Assembly: GCA_030867875.1 (NCBI GenBank)
Contig: JAOWCC010001589.1
Span: 76,345,537-76,409,536, forward strand
Length of the DNA stretch: 64,000 bases
Direction: 5' to 3'
Source: Actinernus sp. WN-2022
Lineage: Eukaryota > Cnidaria > Anthozoa > Actiniaria > Actinernidae
Shown here: positions 9,187-21,752 of the stretch, piece after piece
How positions within the stretch are numbered: the stretch's first letter is position 1
Layout of the letters: every line of letters begins with the position of its first letter
Translations under genes and position numbers: made by a program
The notes under the pieces: model-generated
Database searches by the model: none
What the model saw: only the letters and a program-made list of their open reading frames with translations
Told to the model about the DNA's origin: nothing

Positions 9187-10091
9187 TGTATTTCTTTAAC
9201 TAACTAAGAAGGATCAAGGCACTCATAATGTATAGTACGCGATGAAGCCGCAAACTATGAACGCTAACTATTCCAGAATAGGACTAGATGGTTCTGTCAC
9301 ATTTTGCACTGTAACCTATAAACCTTTGATGACATCTGATATTCAGGTAACATTTAGTATTCCAGTGGCTAAAACATTTCGATATAAGCGATTTGTAGTG
9401 ATAATTCTGTATACTCTTATTCAGGAATACGGTCAATCGAACGCATCCTAAATTGGCTACAATGCCTTAATTGTCGGCTAGGGTTCCATATTCCGTACTA
9501 TATTAATTCATCAGTCTATTGGGACTCAATATATTCGTGAACGTGACTATGTGCATGTACAAATGTGGAAGATTATACGTTGGAAATGTTCAGGTTGTGT
9601 ACTGTACATGCATGCAGCATGGATTAGTTGCTCGTTAAAGTTGATGAAAAGATGAAAAATAGATTAGCAGTACCCGACTGGATAGAGCAGTGGTGTAACA
9701 TATCATTGCTCCTTCTAGTCATAATCTCTTAGGCCCGATCCAATGAGCATGAGAACGCCAGCATGAGAGTTGAGGCATGATTGCTGGACTAGAGTTTTCT
9801 TCAGCTCTCATCGACGAATATCATCGGCCCGGTCAAACGAGGATGAGGGTCGAAGATGCTCACAAGAGTCACACAAAGCTCTTGTCGACTCTCGTGACAA
9901 TTCTAGTTATCAGCTTCAAATGCGATGGAATTCGATTAGAGCGCATGCGCTTATATGTCACAGTTGGCGGTCAAACGAGAGAGAGAGTTTGAACTCTCAG
10001 CAAATCTCATATGCTCTCGTTTAAAATAAAATAAGAATAAGAATCTTTTCAGGATGAAAATAACTATGTGCTCTCGTGCCGGGCCTTATGC
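9187..10091. other. 3' flank of GPCR 1
   Basis: No AATAAA lies in the first 800 bp after the stop. AAATAAAATAAG at about 10023 is the first plausible polyadenylation context. Repeats of CTCTCGT/ACGAGAG and GGTCAAACGA between 9720 and 10075 suggest a decayed inverted-repeat element. No gene is seen. Confidence 0.4.
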
Positions 10092-11675
10092 CAGAATCAG
10101 TTGACTCACCCAAAGCAATACAGAATCAGTTGGCTCACCCAAAGCAATACAGAATCAGTTGGCTCACCCAAAGCAATACAGAATCGGTTGGCTTACCCAA
10201 AGCAATACGGCATCAGTTGGCTATAACCCAAAGCAATACAGAATCAGTTGGCTCACCCAAAGCAATACAGCATCAGTTGGCTTACCCAAAGCAATACGGA
10301 ATCAGTTTGATCTGCACCCAAAGCAATACAGAATCAGTTGGCTTTAACCCAAAGCAATACAGAATCAGTTGGCGTACCCAAAGCAATACAGAATCAGTTG
10401 GATCACCCAAAGCAATACAGCATCAGTTGGCTTTAACCCAACGCAATACAGCATCAGTTGGCTCACCCAAAGCAATACAGCATCAGTTGGCTTACCCAAA
10501 ACAATACAGCATCAGTTGGCTCACCCAAAGCAATACAGAATCAGTTGGCTCACCCAAAGCAATACAGAATCAGTTGGCTTTAACCCAACGCAATCAGTAC
10601 AGAATCAGTTGGCTTACCCAAAGCAATACAGAATCAGTTGACTAACCCAAAGCAATACAGAATCAGTTGGCTTACCCAAAGCCGATACAGCATCAGTTGG
10701 CTCACCCAAAGCAATACAGCATCAGTTGGCTCATCCAAAGCAATACAGCATCAGTTGGCTCACCCAAAGCAATACAGCATCAGTTGGCTCACCCAAAGCA
10801 ATACAGCATCAGTTGGCTTACCCAAAGCAATACAGTATCAGTTGGCTCACCCAAAGCAATACAGAATCAGTTGGCTCACCCAAAGCAATACAGAATCAGT
10901 TGGCTTTAACCCAACGCAATCAGTACAGAATCAGTTGGCCCACCCAAAGCAATACAGCATCAGTTGGCTCACCCAAAGCAATACAGCATCAGTTGGCTCA
11001 CCCAAAGCAATACAGCATCAGTTGGCTTACCCAAAGCAATACAGCATCAGTTGGCTCACCCAAAGCAATACAGAATCACTTGGCTCACCCAAAGCAATAC
11101 AGAATCAGTTGGCTTTAACCCAACGCAATCAGTACATAATCAGTTGGCTAATACCCAAAGCAATACAGAATCAGTTGGCTCACCCAAAGCAATACAGCAT
11201 CAGTTGGCTCACCCAAAGCAATACAGCATCAGTTGGCTCACTCAAAGCAATACAGCATCAGTTGGCTTACCCAAAGCAATACAGCATCAGTTGGCTCACC
11301 CAAAGCAATACAGAATCAGTTGGCTCACCCAAAGCAATACAGAATCAGTTGGCTTTAACCCAACGCAATCAGTACATAATCAGTTGGCTAATACCCAAAG
11401 CAATACAGAATCAGTTGGCTCACCCAAAGCAATACAGCATCAGTTGGCTCACCCAAAGCAATACAGCATCAGTTGGCTCACCCAAAGCAATACAGCATCA
11501 GTTGGCTCACCCAAAGCAATACAGCATCAGTTGGCTTACCCAAAGCAATACAGCATCAGTTGGCTCACCCAAAGCAATACAGAATCAGTTGGCTCACCCA
11601 AAGCAATACAGAATCAGTTGGCTTTAACCCAAAGCAATCAGTACAGAATCAGTTGGCTTTAACCCAAAGCAATAC
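10092..11675 (+). repeat. 29 bp minisatellite, ~54 copies, with higher-order structure
   Basis: The unit is CACCCAAAGCAATACAG followed by MATCAGTTGGCT (29 bp), repeated head to tail over ~1.58 kb. Variants differ at A/C after ACAG, at CACCC/TACCC/TTAACCC, and in a longer form with CGCAATCAGTAC near 10591, 10917, 11126, 11366 and 11635. The blocks at ~11121-11360 and ~11361-11600 are almost identical (240 bp period). Because 29 is not a multiple of 3 and the unit lacks stops in the sense direction, all three forward frames stay open for long stretches; these frames are not genes. Confidence 0.95.
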
Positions 11676-12259
11676 GCATAAAAGAAAAGATGTCTGTGAA
11701 AATGGCAAACATTGAAGATAAAAAAAATGCAGAATTAATTTGGCCTTGTATTTTTATAAAATACTTGTCTAAAAACAATTTGTAAAGTTAATCCAATTAT
11801 AATCTAATTAAGAAATGAACTCCGTCATTTGAAAAAGAACATTGAAATTAGTAAGTTTGCCTAATTTGGGAACGTTTCATCGGATATATACCATGTGGTG
11901 AGCTTTCAAAAATCTCAAAAATAAGAGACGTTTGTGTCTCAGGATGGGGGACGCTTGTCCTTCCAATCCATACAGACGACTCCGATCCTATTTTTACGAT
12001 GTTTGAAAGCTTGTTATTCAGTTTCTATTTACTAAATCATGCTCAAACTTGGTATTCTTACTAATTCCGAGGATTAACTTTACAAACTCCTCCCCAGTCC
12101 TTTATTCAATTTGGTAGTGGGCAATTGTTGGTTCATTTAGTTTGCGCCCTTGTTATAACTGCATGTGGCATGTGTTCCTCGTGACGCCGCAGTACACGGG
12201 CCGGGCTGAAACAAAAACAATATGCCCTTCAAATGTCAAGTTATTACCCAAGAGAGAAT
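11676..12259. other. Unassigned AT-rich sequence
   Basis: No gene, RNA or repeat is recognised between the minisatellite and the next inverted-repeat element. Confidence 0.4.
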
Positions 12260-12362
12260 GAGGCAAGAGAACGAATCCCCAACTAACGAGGGTAGCCTAC
12301 CAGAACGAGATAAAAATAACTTACATTATTTTCACATCACACCTCAGTTCTTTCTTCTTTCC

Positions 12363-12386
12363 GGGGGGGGGGGGGGGGGGGGGGGG
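12363..12386 (+). repeat. G24 homopolymer
   Basis: Twenty-four consecutive G follow CC at 12361-12362. The run is likely unstable in length and could form G-quadruplexes. Confidence 0.95.
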
Positions 12387-12604
12387 AGGGGTATATCTCA
12401 AATCCCTGATTCAATTCCCAAGCCTGGTGCGGTTTTTTATTTCTCGCTGGAAAGAATGGGGCTAAACAATGCGATGCTAGGTAATTAGAAATGCAAGGGG
12501 CTTATGTATTAGTATGCAAGGGGGTTATATATTCCCCTTGCATATTATCAATGCTTTAATATGTGTTCCTTGCATTTTAATGTGTATTCCCCTCGACTTA
12601 TAGA

Positions 12605-12735
12605 GGGTTTTCACTCAATCCCCAGAGATTCAAATGACAAAGAGCATGGCGGCCATGTTGGTGTAGCTAGTAAAAGAAGCTAACGAAGAATCTATTGTTA
12701 AAGGTACACCAACATGGCTACCGTGACGTCACGTA
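12605..12735. mobile_element. MITE family A, copy 1
   Basis: A ~130 bp unit: GGTTTTCACTCAATCCCC, then GGCGGCCATGTTGGTGTA, a spacer with GAAGCTAACGAAGAATC, then the mirror TACACCAACATGGC and a GTGACGTCAC end. It shares order and motifs with the copies at 26072, 30168 and 45765. It is non-coding. Confidence 0.75.
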
Positions 12736-12874
12736 GTAACTTAGAACTACTAACCTCGGCGACTAAATCTCATACATCCTCGCTCCAGGCCAATAGCCCT
12801 TACTTACGTGTTGTGAAACTAAAAATAGATTTCAAATAATTGTCATGGGGCATGGGGATTCGTTCTCTTACCTC

Positions 12875-14578
12875 AACTCTCCCTCGTATTCCCTTATTAG
12901 AGAGCACTGATCTAAAAACCTTTATCGTGTACAAAAAATGAGAATTGCGGATTCAAGTGCAACTGGAGTACAGCTGACCTTATCTAGATCTTGATTCGTT
13001 GCAGACGCCTTATTAATTTCAGTTTCCTGGCAACTGAGAAGAACACTTTTGAATTCAGTCTCTTTTCAAATATAGGGCCGACTGAGATATCAATAGAGAC
13101 AGCTTGATAAGAAACGTTCCAGAAAAGAAACAAACATCTCTGTTGTAAAAATATATTGATGGCCCGAATAATTGACAATGAGTAAAAATAGGAAGGATGC
13201 CGTGTACAAAGTGATTCCCATTATGGGCGCTATGCGCGTTTAGCTAGCCTGTTTTCAGCCTTTGCTCTCGTTGTTTATCACTAAACAAATAGCCTTGAAC
13301 TATATACGACAATGGATATTGTATTTATGTTCAGTCGGCGATACTAAATTTCATCAGTTTCAGTTTTATTTATTTTACTCTATTCAGCTAATACTGCAGT
13401 TGGTTCAAGTATAAATAAAAAAATATAACAAATTGTGTTCGAATAATATATATAGATGAAAAGTGTGCAGTGGTTAAAGGAGCCTTTGCTTTCGAAAAAA
13501 GTAGAAACAAAAAGGGCTTAATACTAGGTCAGAATTACACTAGAAAATATAGTATTACAATCTCAAGCATGTTAAGGCCTGGTCTAGGGATCAAATTTCG
13601 GGTAAAAACTGTTTTCCTTATTTGGGCACAGCCGAGTGCGCCAAGTTTGTCACGACAAGAGATATTGTCATTCTTGACTCCTTAAGTGGTTTGTGTGTAG
13701 CTAAACGTATCACGTGGTTTGTCACGTGGCTTATACCACGAAATCAGTAAATCCAAAACGGTGCTCCAAGTTTATCAGAAACAGTGAGGATAATGAGTGG
13801 ATGTGATGCCTTTTACTTACTTCAGCTTAGAAAAGATGACTACAATATTACGCTAATATGCAAAATAGATCACGTGACTTTTTGACTTACCCTTAATATT
13901 TTCTTATCTTTGCATGAGTCATGTTTTCTAAGCGTGCTGGAAGAGGAATATTTAAACTGGGTTACCTCCTATTCATATGTTATCGTCGCAATTGCATTTC
14001 CCTTTAATGATTTTATCTAAGTATGACGTCATCGATCACGTGATACGACAATCATCCATTTAAGGAATTTAAGGAAGTGGATATTAGTATTATATTATGG
14101 CGTAATTAGATTTTGTTTAAACTGCTGTTCCTGTCAGAAACATTTATTTACGTTAAACCTATTTTTCTAAATGAACCAGGCTTGAGAATGGAATAATATA
14201 TGCAACAGGTTATAACAAAGTAATAATTTAGATAACGTAATATGTATATAATCGACATTATAGTTGGTACTGTTTAAGGAATGTTAGTAACTTGTCTTGG
14301 GTTGTCGCTGTCAAGCTTGTTGTGTCTGTTTCATAGGTTTGTTATATTTCAGGTGAAGCATAATAAAGAAAATAAATGTTCAAAATGACAATTCTTGCTA
14401 AGCTCACTGATGTATTCTCGAAACGTTGGGCTCATATCATCTACGTTTCTGCGTCTGTGTGCTTAAATCGTATCCTATAGCTTTATGATCTATTTTTAAG
14501 ACAGTGGTTGGAAGCGAAAACAAACAAAGGGTTGAAAACTCAACCTTTACGTTAGATGAAAAAAAGAATGGCTTACAG
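12875..14578. other. Unassigned AT-rich sequence
   Basis: No gene or clear repeat is recognised. Short frames at 12984-13178 and 13470-13685 carry no motif. CACGTG-containing words occur near 13709-13726 and 14036, without further support as regulatory sites. Confidence 0.4.
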
Positions 14579-14900
14579 ATTATCGCGCCTCCTCCCTCTT
14601 CCCCCCTCGCTCCCCCTACCCTTTCCACTCCTTTCCCTTACTTTCCTTCTCCGCCTCCCACTTTCCCTTTCCCTCTCCCTCCTCATCTTACCTTCCCTTT
14701 TCCCTCCCCCTCCTCTTTCCCTCCCCTTTCCCTCACTTTCCCTTCCCTCACTTTCCCTTCCCGGCCCTCCCCTCTTTCCCTCCCTCTCCACCTCCCCCTT
14801 TCCCTCCACCTCCCCCTTTCTCTCTGTTTCACTCACTTTCCCTCCCCTCCCCGTTTCACTCCCTCTCTGCCTCCCCCTCCCCCTTTCCCTCACCCCCCTA
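14579..14900 (+). repeat. Polypyrimidine low-complexity tract
   Basis: About 320 bp of nearly pure C/T on the + strand, built of CCCTTTCCCTCC-like words. The open frames on both strands (Pro/Leu/Ser-rich on +, Arg/Glu/Gly-rich on -) come from composition alone. It could adopt triplex or H-DNA structure. Confidence 0.9.
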
Positions 14901-16350
14901 TTCACAAACCCAAATTTAATTCTGGCCCAGAGTTAACAGGTCGTATTGAATTCAGCGACGAGGGGCAGTAAAACGTAAGTTCATTTTTTGATTAGTACAT
15001 GCATGGCCCTAGATTTAGTGAACTGATAAGAACGATTTTTAACCGTAGGCAATTTGTCTTTTAGCTAGGAAGATCTAGGAAAGCTTGAGTGGCTCGGTTC
15101 ATTTAAGCAACACATTTTAACATAAGACTCAAAACCAAGAAACACTCATGATCAGGTCATTTTGGAATCATTTTTTAAAGCGGGTAAGGACTTTTCCTCT
15201 TTTATTTTCTCAGCTCGTTTTATCAATGACCACGTAACCCGGCATTTTTATTTGTGTGCTCTAGCGTTCAACCTACACCAATATATTCACTAAAATTGGC
15301 GATAAAGAATTACAGCAACCTTTAAAATGTCTAAAAGGTCGGAAAGCGCCTACTTTGTCAAATTCGCATGATCTCCAGTTTGTTTTCTCGAATTTCAGTC
15401 TTTAGATACCCATTAGTTCGTGCATTGTCAAGATAGATTGACGTATGACAGGAAAACATTTCACTATTATCTACTTGAACCATAACTATTGTTCGCGACT
15501 GAGTTAACACATGATGCGTGTGGAGGCGTTACATTATAAACCATAGATATAAATATTACAGCAAAGAGTGGCTTGCAGTCTCGAGAGTCGAGGAGATCTT
15601 GTTCGGGTGAAAGAATCTTCGAAAATGATAAAGGTCTGAGTTATATTTACTTCAATTCAACGCGCTTTCTTTTCAAACATAACTGTCTTGAAGTTCGTTT
15701 TTAACTCGTGCATGGACGCATGTGCAGGAAAGAGTTATTGGGGTTCGGGTAGATTAGTCATTTCCTAATGTTGTATCGTTTTCCGAAGATGTATGTTGGC
15801 TGTGGATACTCGTACGATGTTCGAAATATGGCGCGCATGTGCATGTTCGGCATGTGGCTGACTCGCTTAATACTGATTAATGGAAGGCGGCTCAATCTTG
15901 GACATACATGGTATTGGGTCTCCATCAATCACTTAGTGGTGATGACGTGTTTAAGTATATGCCCGTATCTCCCTCATTTCTAATGGCAGGCGGCTCAAAT
16001 TCGAATGACGAATGTTAGATCGGGGTATACTCGGAACTCCTGGTAAGCATGAGCAGAACTGTAGAAGAATTGTTTAGGTGGTTCACAAAATAGTGAACTT
16101 TTGGGATAATAAATTCTCACAGTCGACCTACATGTATTGGGATTCAGTACAATCAATGTTTACAGAAGAGCTTTTGGCCTCAACATCGATATCGCTTCGC
16201 GCCGTTCACTGGGGAATGACAACTCTTACAGTTAAGCGAAGGACGAATTGACGGTTAAAGTCCAACACAGCTATAGTAACGAGAGGGGGCATTAAATACG
16301 GTAAAGCACAATTCCTTTTTTTTAATCATTGTTCAATATTATACTAGCGT
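14901..16350. other. Unassigned sequence
   Basis: No gene, RNA or repeat is recognised here. Confidence 0.4.
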
Positions 16351-16359
16351 CAGGGGAGT

Positions 16360-17890
16360 ACCCATGGGATTGGTGGATTCATAGTACCAATCTATACAAG
16401 AAAGGTGACAAATCAATAACGGATAATTATCGCGGCATCTCGTTACTATCCTCACTAGGTAACCTCTTCACTTCGATATTAAATGACAGATTGTATGATT
16501 ACTGAACAGATAAGAGCAAGGCGGATTTAGAATACATCACAGCCGGCGATGGACAACATTTTTATCCAAAAAACTCTTATTAAAAAAATATCTCAAATCC
16601 AAGCCGCATAAAAACAATAACCTCCTTATTTAGCTGCTTTGTAGACTTTAGGAAAGCATTCGACACTACCAAGGGATATACTGTTCGAGAATATCAGCAA
16701 AGTTGGAATAGGGGAAAATTATATTCAATCCTGAAATCAATGTACACAAGAGACTCCTCTGCTGTCAAAATAGGGGACGTTGTAACGGAAGAATTTCGAA
16801 TCCATATAGGAGTCCCACTTTATTCATTTTTTTTCTTAGCGACTTCCCATTCCGCTTGATCAGACTCAAACGGCAGACTTTGTTAAAAAAACAAAAAACA
16901 GTTGCCTCCTTTATGCAAATGTCAAATTATACTGCTAAAGGCTTACAACAATTTATGGATAAGCTTGAAGAATATTAATAGCAGTCTCTCAAGGCTCGAA
17001 GTTAACATTGAAAAAACGTCGGATAGTTATGGTATTTAACAACGTCGGAAAAATAATTAATAATTTTAGAAAATGTGCGATTTTTTAAATACTTAGGTCT
17101 GTCTTTCAGTGCATACGGTAATTTTACGTTAGCTAAACACGAGATAAAAAAGATAGCCCTAAAGGCCCTTTATAAACTACATAAAGTCATGGGTGAATAT
17201 TTCAGGACCGATATAAAGCTGAGTGACTATATGATCATGAAGCTCTGTGACTCCCTTATCAAACCAATTCTCCTGTACAGAAGTGAAATTTGGGGAGTCG
17301 ACAACACATCCTACAATAACCGGCGAGATCCGCACGATAGAGCTGAGTTCAGATGACGTTTTGTAAATGGCTATATTTAGGGGTAAATAGAACACCTACA
17401 AATAATGCATGCCGGGCTGAGCTGGGAAAATTCCCTCTTAATTAGTTAATTCGACCCTACGAAGCATCAAGTACTGGTTAAAATTACAAAATGGGGATAT
17501 ATATAAAGGTAAGCTAGCATATGATGCCCTAGTTGAATCCAAACAAATAATGAAACCCGCAATGTGGTGTCAAACTGTTACAAAGCATAATATTTCGCCT
17601 CGGCTTTGGCACTGTATGGCTATTCCAAGACCACATAGTTAGTCCCAACATAGTTGCTAATAGAATAAAACAAAGACTTCTGGACAACGAACAACAACAT
17701 TGGTACAGTGAGATATTTGATGATACTAGCCGTAACGCAGATCAATGTAACAAATCAAGAACCTATAAAACATTAAAAAAACGTTATTAATTTGAGCATT
17801 GAAGGTATTCAAACATAAACCTGTTAATGAAAGATTGTGATATTGATGGATTCACAAAGGAGCAATGTGATGTGCAGCGGACTTATTTAT
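16360..17890 (+). pseudogene. LINE reverse-transcriptase remnant, + strand
   Basis: Broken frames give RT motifs in order: IYKKGD-like and TDNYRGISLL at 16398-16450 (fingers), a CFVDFRKAFD block near 16628-16657 (motif A, first catalytic Asp), a GVPL block near 16810, a degenerate YA(D)D region near 16910, and an open 93-residue stretch at 17075-17356 (YLGL... LIKPILLYRSEIWGV). Further on, NNACRAELGK at 17400-17430 matches the copy at 21.7-22.8 kb. Frameshifts and stops are many, so it is dead. The clade is not assigned. Confidence 0.8.
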
Positions 17891-18630
17891 TTTAGGGAAA
17901 GTAACTTCACGGTGAGTTGTTGTGATCCGGAAATCGACTCTTGTCAAGTTTTTTTACAGTTATACATTATTTATTTATTTCCCTGAGTTTAAGCCAACTT
18001 TTCGAATTTTCTCTCTTTGCGAAAACCTGCGCCTTCGAAAACCAGCACTGAAACACGCATAGTTTGTGACATCTCTTAGACTTTCTTGAACAAGGTGTGT
18101 TGTCTCTCTGTCAAGGGCCACGAGACTATTTTGAAAGCATACTTTGTAAGAAAATTAAACTTTTAAGCATAGTTTGGAAATTTGAAAACATTCCGGTATA
18201 TTTACACATAATACCATTAATAATTCTTAAGGGTACTAACCAATCCAGAGCCAGCATTCGGATCACGTGGATACACTCTATTAACCCCATACAAAATTCT
18301 AGTGAGCCTATTGTAATATCGCGGGTTTTAACGGGAGAGTTAGGGAACACACCGGGGTCCATTGCTTCCGAACTTAGACTAATTTTTCATACTCGTTACC
18401 AGACTCCTAATACACTACACTCCTCCACGCCCAGTAAACAAACGGAGTATTTTGCTTTTCACTAAAGGTTACAAAATGTAGGCCTGACAGGACAAATGTC
18501 CAAAGTTCATTGTTCTATAATTTGCCCTGTAAAGAAACTGAAGACTTCTAAACAGTCTTAAAAGTGTCCTACTATTAAACTTAACAGAATAACCAGTCAC
18601 AAGTTCATTTTTACGACTGGCTTAGGTGTC
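17891..18630. other. Unassigned sequence
   Basis: A 122-residue frame at 18097-18465 has no motif I recognise and lacks an ATG start. No LTR boundary of the neighbouring gypsy element can be fixed here. Confidence 0.35.
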
Positions 18631-19138
18631 CTCCCAGACCTCCTCAGTCTCTGTACCTCACTCTTCGTGGCAGCTTCTTGAGGACTTGTCTGTTCCCCCT
18701 GAACTGGACTTTCTTTCCTCTCACCGACATCTTTACTCTCTGGGAGTAACTCAACACTGGCTCACCATCACCCTTAGAGTTTCCTCCTGCCTTGTCTTCT
18801 GGTGGTACTTGCTTGAACAGCTGACTAGAGTGTCTTCTAACCAGATGACCATTCTCGCTGCGCACCGTGCAGGATACGGGACCTGTTCGGGTTTGAACTG
18901 TTCCTGGAATGTTAGGCGGTCCGATCTTAGAGTAGTTCTTATAATAGACATGATCTCCTGGAACCAGTTGGAATTCTTGGGTGCTACTCGACTTATGAGC
19001 TCTCACTGCACTTGTGCTTCTCGTTTCCTCAGCACATGATCCTCTAGGGATGGCTTGAGCAGATCAAATCTGGTCTTAACTCTTCGATTCATTAGAAGTT
19101 CACATGGTGGAATTCCTGTAGTGACATGTGGAGCATCT

Positions 19139-20066
19139 CCAGAAATAAGTGACACGAGCGGTTGCGCAATAACCAAGTTCCGGCTCAGATGTGACTGAAT
19201 GGAGTTGATAACATTACAAGCGAACTTAGGGTGAAATCGCTAAATTACAATTTCTCACTTCCCTACATACAAAATTCAAAATGTCTATGCAGGGTATGAT
19301 TCTACAATCTATAGTACATACAGCTACCTAATACTGTTAGCAATCTGCTCGTGAAATTCGTATTTATATTTTACGAACGAAGTACATATGCAGGCATTGA
19401 AGTTTCAATTAATTTACAGAAGCTACCGTGCGAATAAGCGAAAAAACACCATACTACAAGTTTATAGTTTGGATATTGAGTGGGAATTTACGCTGTAAAA
19501 TGTCTACCTCTCGAACTCGCATTAAGCATCCTCCAAAGTAGCTGCAAAGTTCTTTCATATTTATATTTTGCAGTTGAATATAAGGATCTAGAACTGAGCC
19601 ATCAGAATCCTCCATCTTTGTACGCTAAATCCCGTAAAATTGACTGTCTTGAGACCATCATATATCTGGCCACGAGCGTCTAAAACGCCATGAAAACATA
19701 TCTATGGACAGCTTGTTCTCTCCTTGTGAAACTGCAGTGTATTTGTAACTGACCAGCAGTTATTCAAATGAATTGTTCATTTTCTAAAATAGGCCCTAGC
19801 CGGATCTATAGAGAAGAGACTGCGATACCAATTGTGGTCAGCGGTATCTCCATTCATGACCGTGTCGGAGCCAGTAAACAACAATGTTTTTAGTATTGAA
19901 GGCGGCTCTAATAGCGTAAACATAGAGGAAAAGCATAAATAAAACTGAGAAAGGAGAAAAAGAAGTACAAAATGCTTTTGTTGTGTCTAGTGTAGGAGTC
20001 GAACTCCGGTCGCTGGATTCAAAAGTGCAGCCGCTGGCCATTGCTGAATGTCACTTATTTCTGGCG
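19139..20066. mobile_element. Insertion splitting the gypsy integrase, bounded by a short TIR
   Basis: CCAGAAATAAGTGACA and its mirror (TGTCACTTATTTCTGG) sit at the two points where integrase similarity breaks off and resumes, ~928 bp apart. The interior has no transposase. It carries a tRNA-like segment directly at one end (19990-20050). The target duplication is unclear. Confidence 0.5.
19990..20055 (-). repeat. tRNA-Gln-like segment (pseudo-tRNA or SINE head)
   Basis: On the minus strand, a D-arm-like CAGCAATGGCCAGCGGCTG is followed by TTTTGAATCCAGCGA, which resembles the tRNA-Gln anticodon arm (TTG), then a B-box-like GAGTTCGACTCC. The T stem pairs poorly and the anticodon loop has an extra base. 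It is not a functional tRNA gene. Confidence 0.5.
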
Positions 20067-20639
20067 ATGGTAAACCTGTAATCAAATAGAAATCTGCATA
20101 GCCTTACTTCTAGATCTCCTTCTGTCTTTTTCATCGCTTGTTTAAAGGTCTTCACTGCATTTCAGCGAGTCCATTTGTTTCAGGGTGATAAGGTGCACTA
20201 GTTACGTGTCTAATTCCATTCATTGCAGCAAACTCTTGGAATTCTGCACCTATGAATGACGCTCCGTTAACACTGACTATGATGTCAGGTAACCCGTGAA
20301 TTGCGAAATATACACCTCTCAGTTTATTGACAGTTATCTTTAGTTAGCTGTACAACCTGAAGTAGGGATCACTTCTAACCATTTAGAGTATGCATGGCAC
20401 CCATTATAATTAGGAACATTCTTCCTTCGAAGGGGCCGGCATAATTTATATGCAGTCTGGACCAGGGCTTGCTTGGATATTCCCATGGGTGTAAGATAGG
20501 TAAGAGCTGCTTATTTGCCTGGAAACTTCTCACCGCTTGGCAGTCCATACAAGAGTTTACCCTTCTCTCCAAGTCTTTGTCAATTCCTGGCATACACACT
20601 GTCTCTTCGATGTTTTTTGTGAGAAACTAATTCATCCCT

Positions 20640-21597
20640 CATCGATAGCAAGGAGGGAGAAATCAAAGTTAATTTTTTTATGAGGTGTATTCGTGGCACT
20701 GTACATTATTTTTGTAAGGGAGGTTTCTCAGAATAAATTGCAATAAATTTCCTAGAATCATTGTGTTTGGACAGTTAGTTATTCCATGGTCTGTTTTAGA
20801 GGAATTTGGGACTTTTTACGATGAATCGGCAGAGCTTGAAACTAAGGAGATTTGGTTGAGATCGGCAGTTGCTAAAAATCACTTATACATGTATTGTCAA
20901 CGGCCGGATACTGGAACAGATGACCTGACTTGGCACCGGATACTGTGAACCTCAGGAGTTTTGCAAAAATGGCAATAATTTTCAAGATATTTAAGGTAAA
21001 GCAGTCAAACCTTGTTCATTATGTTGGTATATAAATGGCCTGTCGCTGGAAGAAAGTTTTTCCAACCATGAAAGCAAAGTACGGCGATTATAATCTGAAC
21101 TAGTCGGCTATTGGGCAACATCACCGGAGTAAGACATGGTCGTGATCTGCATGAACTTCAAGGTCTATTTCCTCCGTTAAAATGAAGGGGCCCCTTGGGG
21201 CCCTTGACATTTTCTGTATGTTTATCATTAAAAGTACCTCGCTGTATAAATGTTTCAGTAAGGATATGAAAAGTATTTTCAGAATACGGTACAAAAGAAA
21301 GCACATGCAACGTCCTCACTGAACTCTCTGAACAGAAAATTACCGCTTCACAACTTTAGAAGCACTCTGATTGGTCAACTTGAGTCACGTGAATCGTGTC
21401 CGACACCGCCTGCCAGATCCCAAAATAACGAAGATAGCAGCGAAATATATTTATGACTGTCTTTGCATTAGATCGCAAACTTTGAATTATTCAGTAAAAT
21501 ATCACACATCTATAATGATTATTGGACTCACACTGATGTAGAGCGTACTTTGAAAAGTGCCAATAAAATATTAATGTATGTCTGTCTGTGTGTCTAT
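20640..21597. other. Unassigned sequence
   Basis: No gene or repeat is recognised. A 61-residue frame at 20763-20948 lacks motifs. Confidence 0.35.
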
Positions 21598-21607
21598 AGT
21601 TTGGTCA

Positions 21608-21632
21608 TGACATAGACATAGACATAGACATA
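21608..21632 (-). repeat. TATGTC microsatellite at LINE 3' end
   Basis: On the minus strand AATAAAGT is followed by four TATGTC units. This is the expected place for the 3' tail of the LINE encoded at 22787-21753. Short simple-repeat tails instead of poly(A) are usual for CR1/L2/RTE-type LINEs. Confidence 0.7.
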
Positions 21633-21752
21633 ACTTTATTTGGACCTTGTAGATTGAACTACATCGGTAAATATCCAAATAACAATAATATTTATATTAC
21701 CTTAATTAAGTTAAATTAAAATAGCTATATGATATGTACAACACGGGTTCAA

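Larger units (their letters stand above)
12260..12874. mobile_element. TIR element family B, long copy with insertions
   Basis: GAGGCAAGAGAACGAATCCC at 12260 is mirrored by GGGATTCGTTCTCTTACCTC ending at 12874 (one mismatch). Internal motifs ACTAACGAGG, CAGAACGAGATAAAAA and GTGTTGTGAAACTAAAA recur in the same order at 35056-35145, which identifies a second, shorter copy. A G24 run and a family A MITE lie inside this copy. Confidence 0.65.
18644..20610 (-). pseudogene. Ty3/gypsy-like LTR retrotransposon integrase remnant
   Basis: Reading on the minus strand. 20599-20375 carries the integrase zinc-binding end (CMDCQ) and the start of the catalytic core; the first catalytic Asp position reads Asn (LHINYAGPF). 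About 20320-20150 carries the second block, where the usual Asp before NG is Val (IVSVNGASF), and the HPETNGLAE segment with the Glu. Stops follow. After an insertion (19139-20066) the core end resumes (TTGIPPCELLMNRR) at about 19110. The open frame 19006-18644 is the C-terminal GPY/F-like module (GPVSC at ~42-46). No protease, RT or LTRs are recognised. Two of three catalytic residues are changed, so it is inactive. Confidence 0.85.

Noticed and set aside
10092..11675. CRISPR-like direct repeats and long open frames
   Set aside because: The 29 bp units are contiguous with no unique spacers, and the host is eukaryotic. The frames stay open only because the unit lacks stops; no protein domain is present.
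14504..14971. Pro/Leu/Ser-rich and Arg/Glu/Gly-rich open frames
   Set aside because: They are explained by the pyrimidine tract; low complexity in every frame.
18097..18465. 122-residue frame as a host gene
   Set aside because: No ATG start, no recognisable domain; may belong to the 3' part of the gypsy remnant but cannot be shown.
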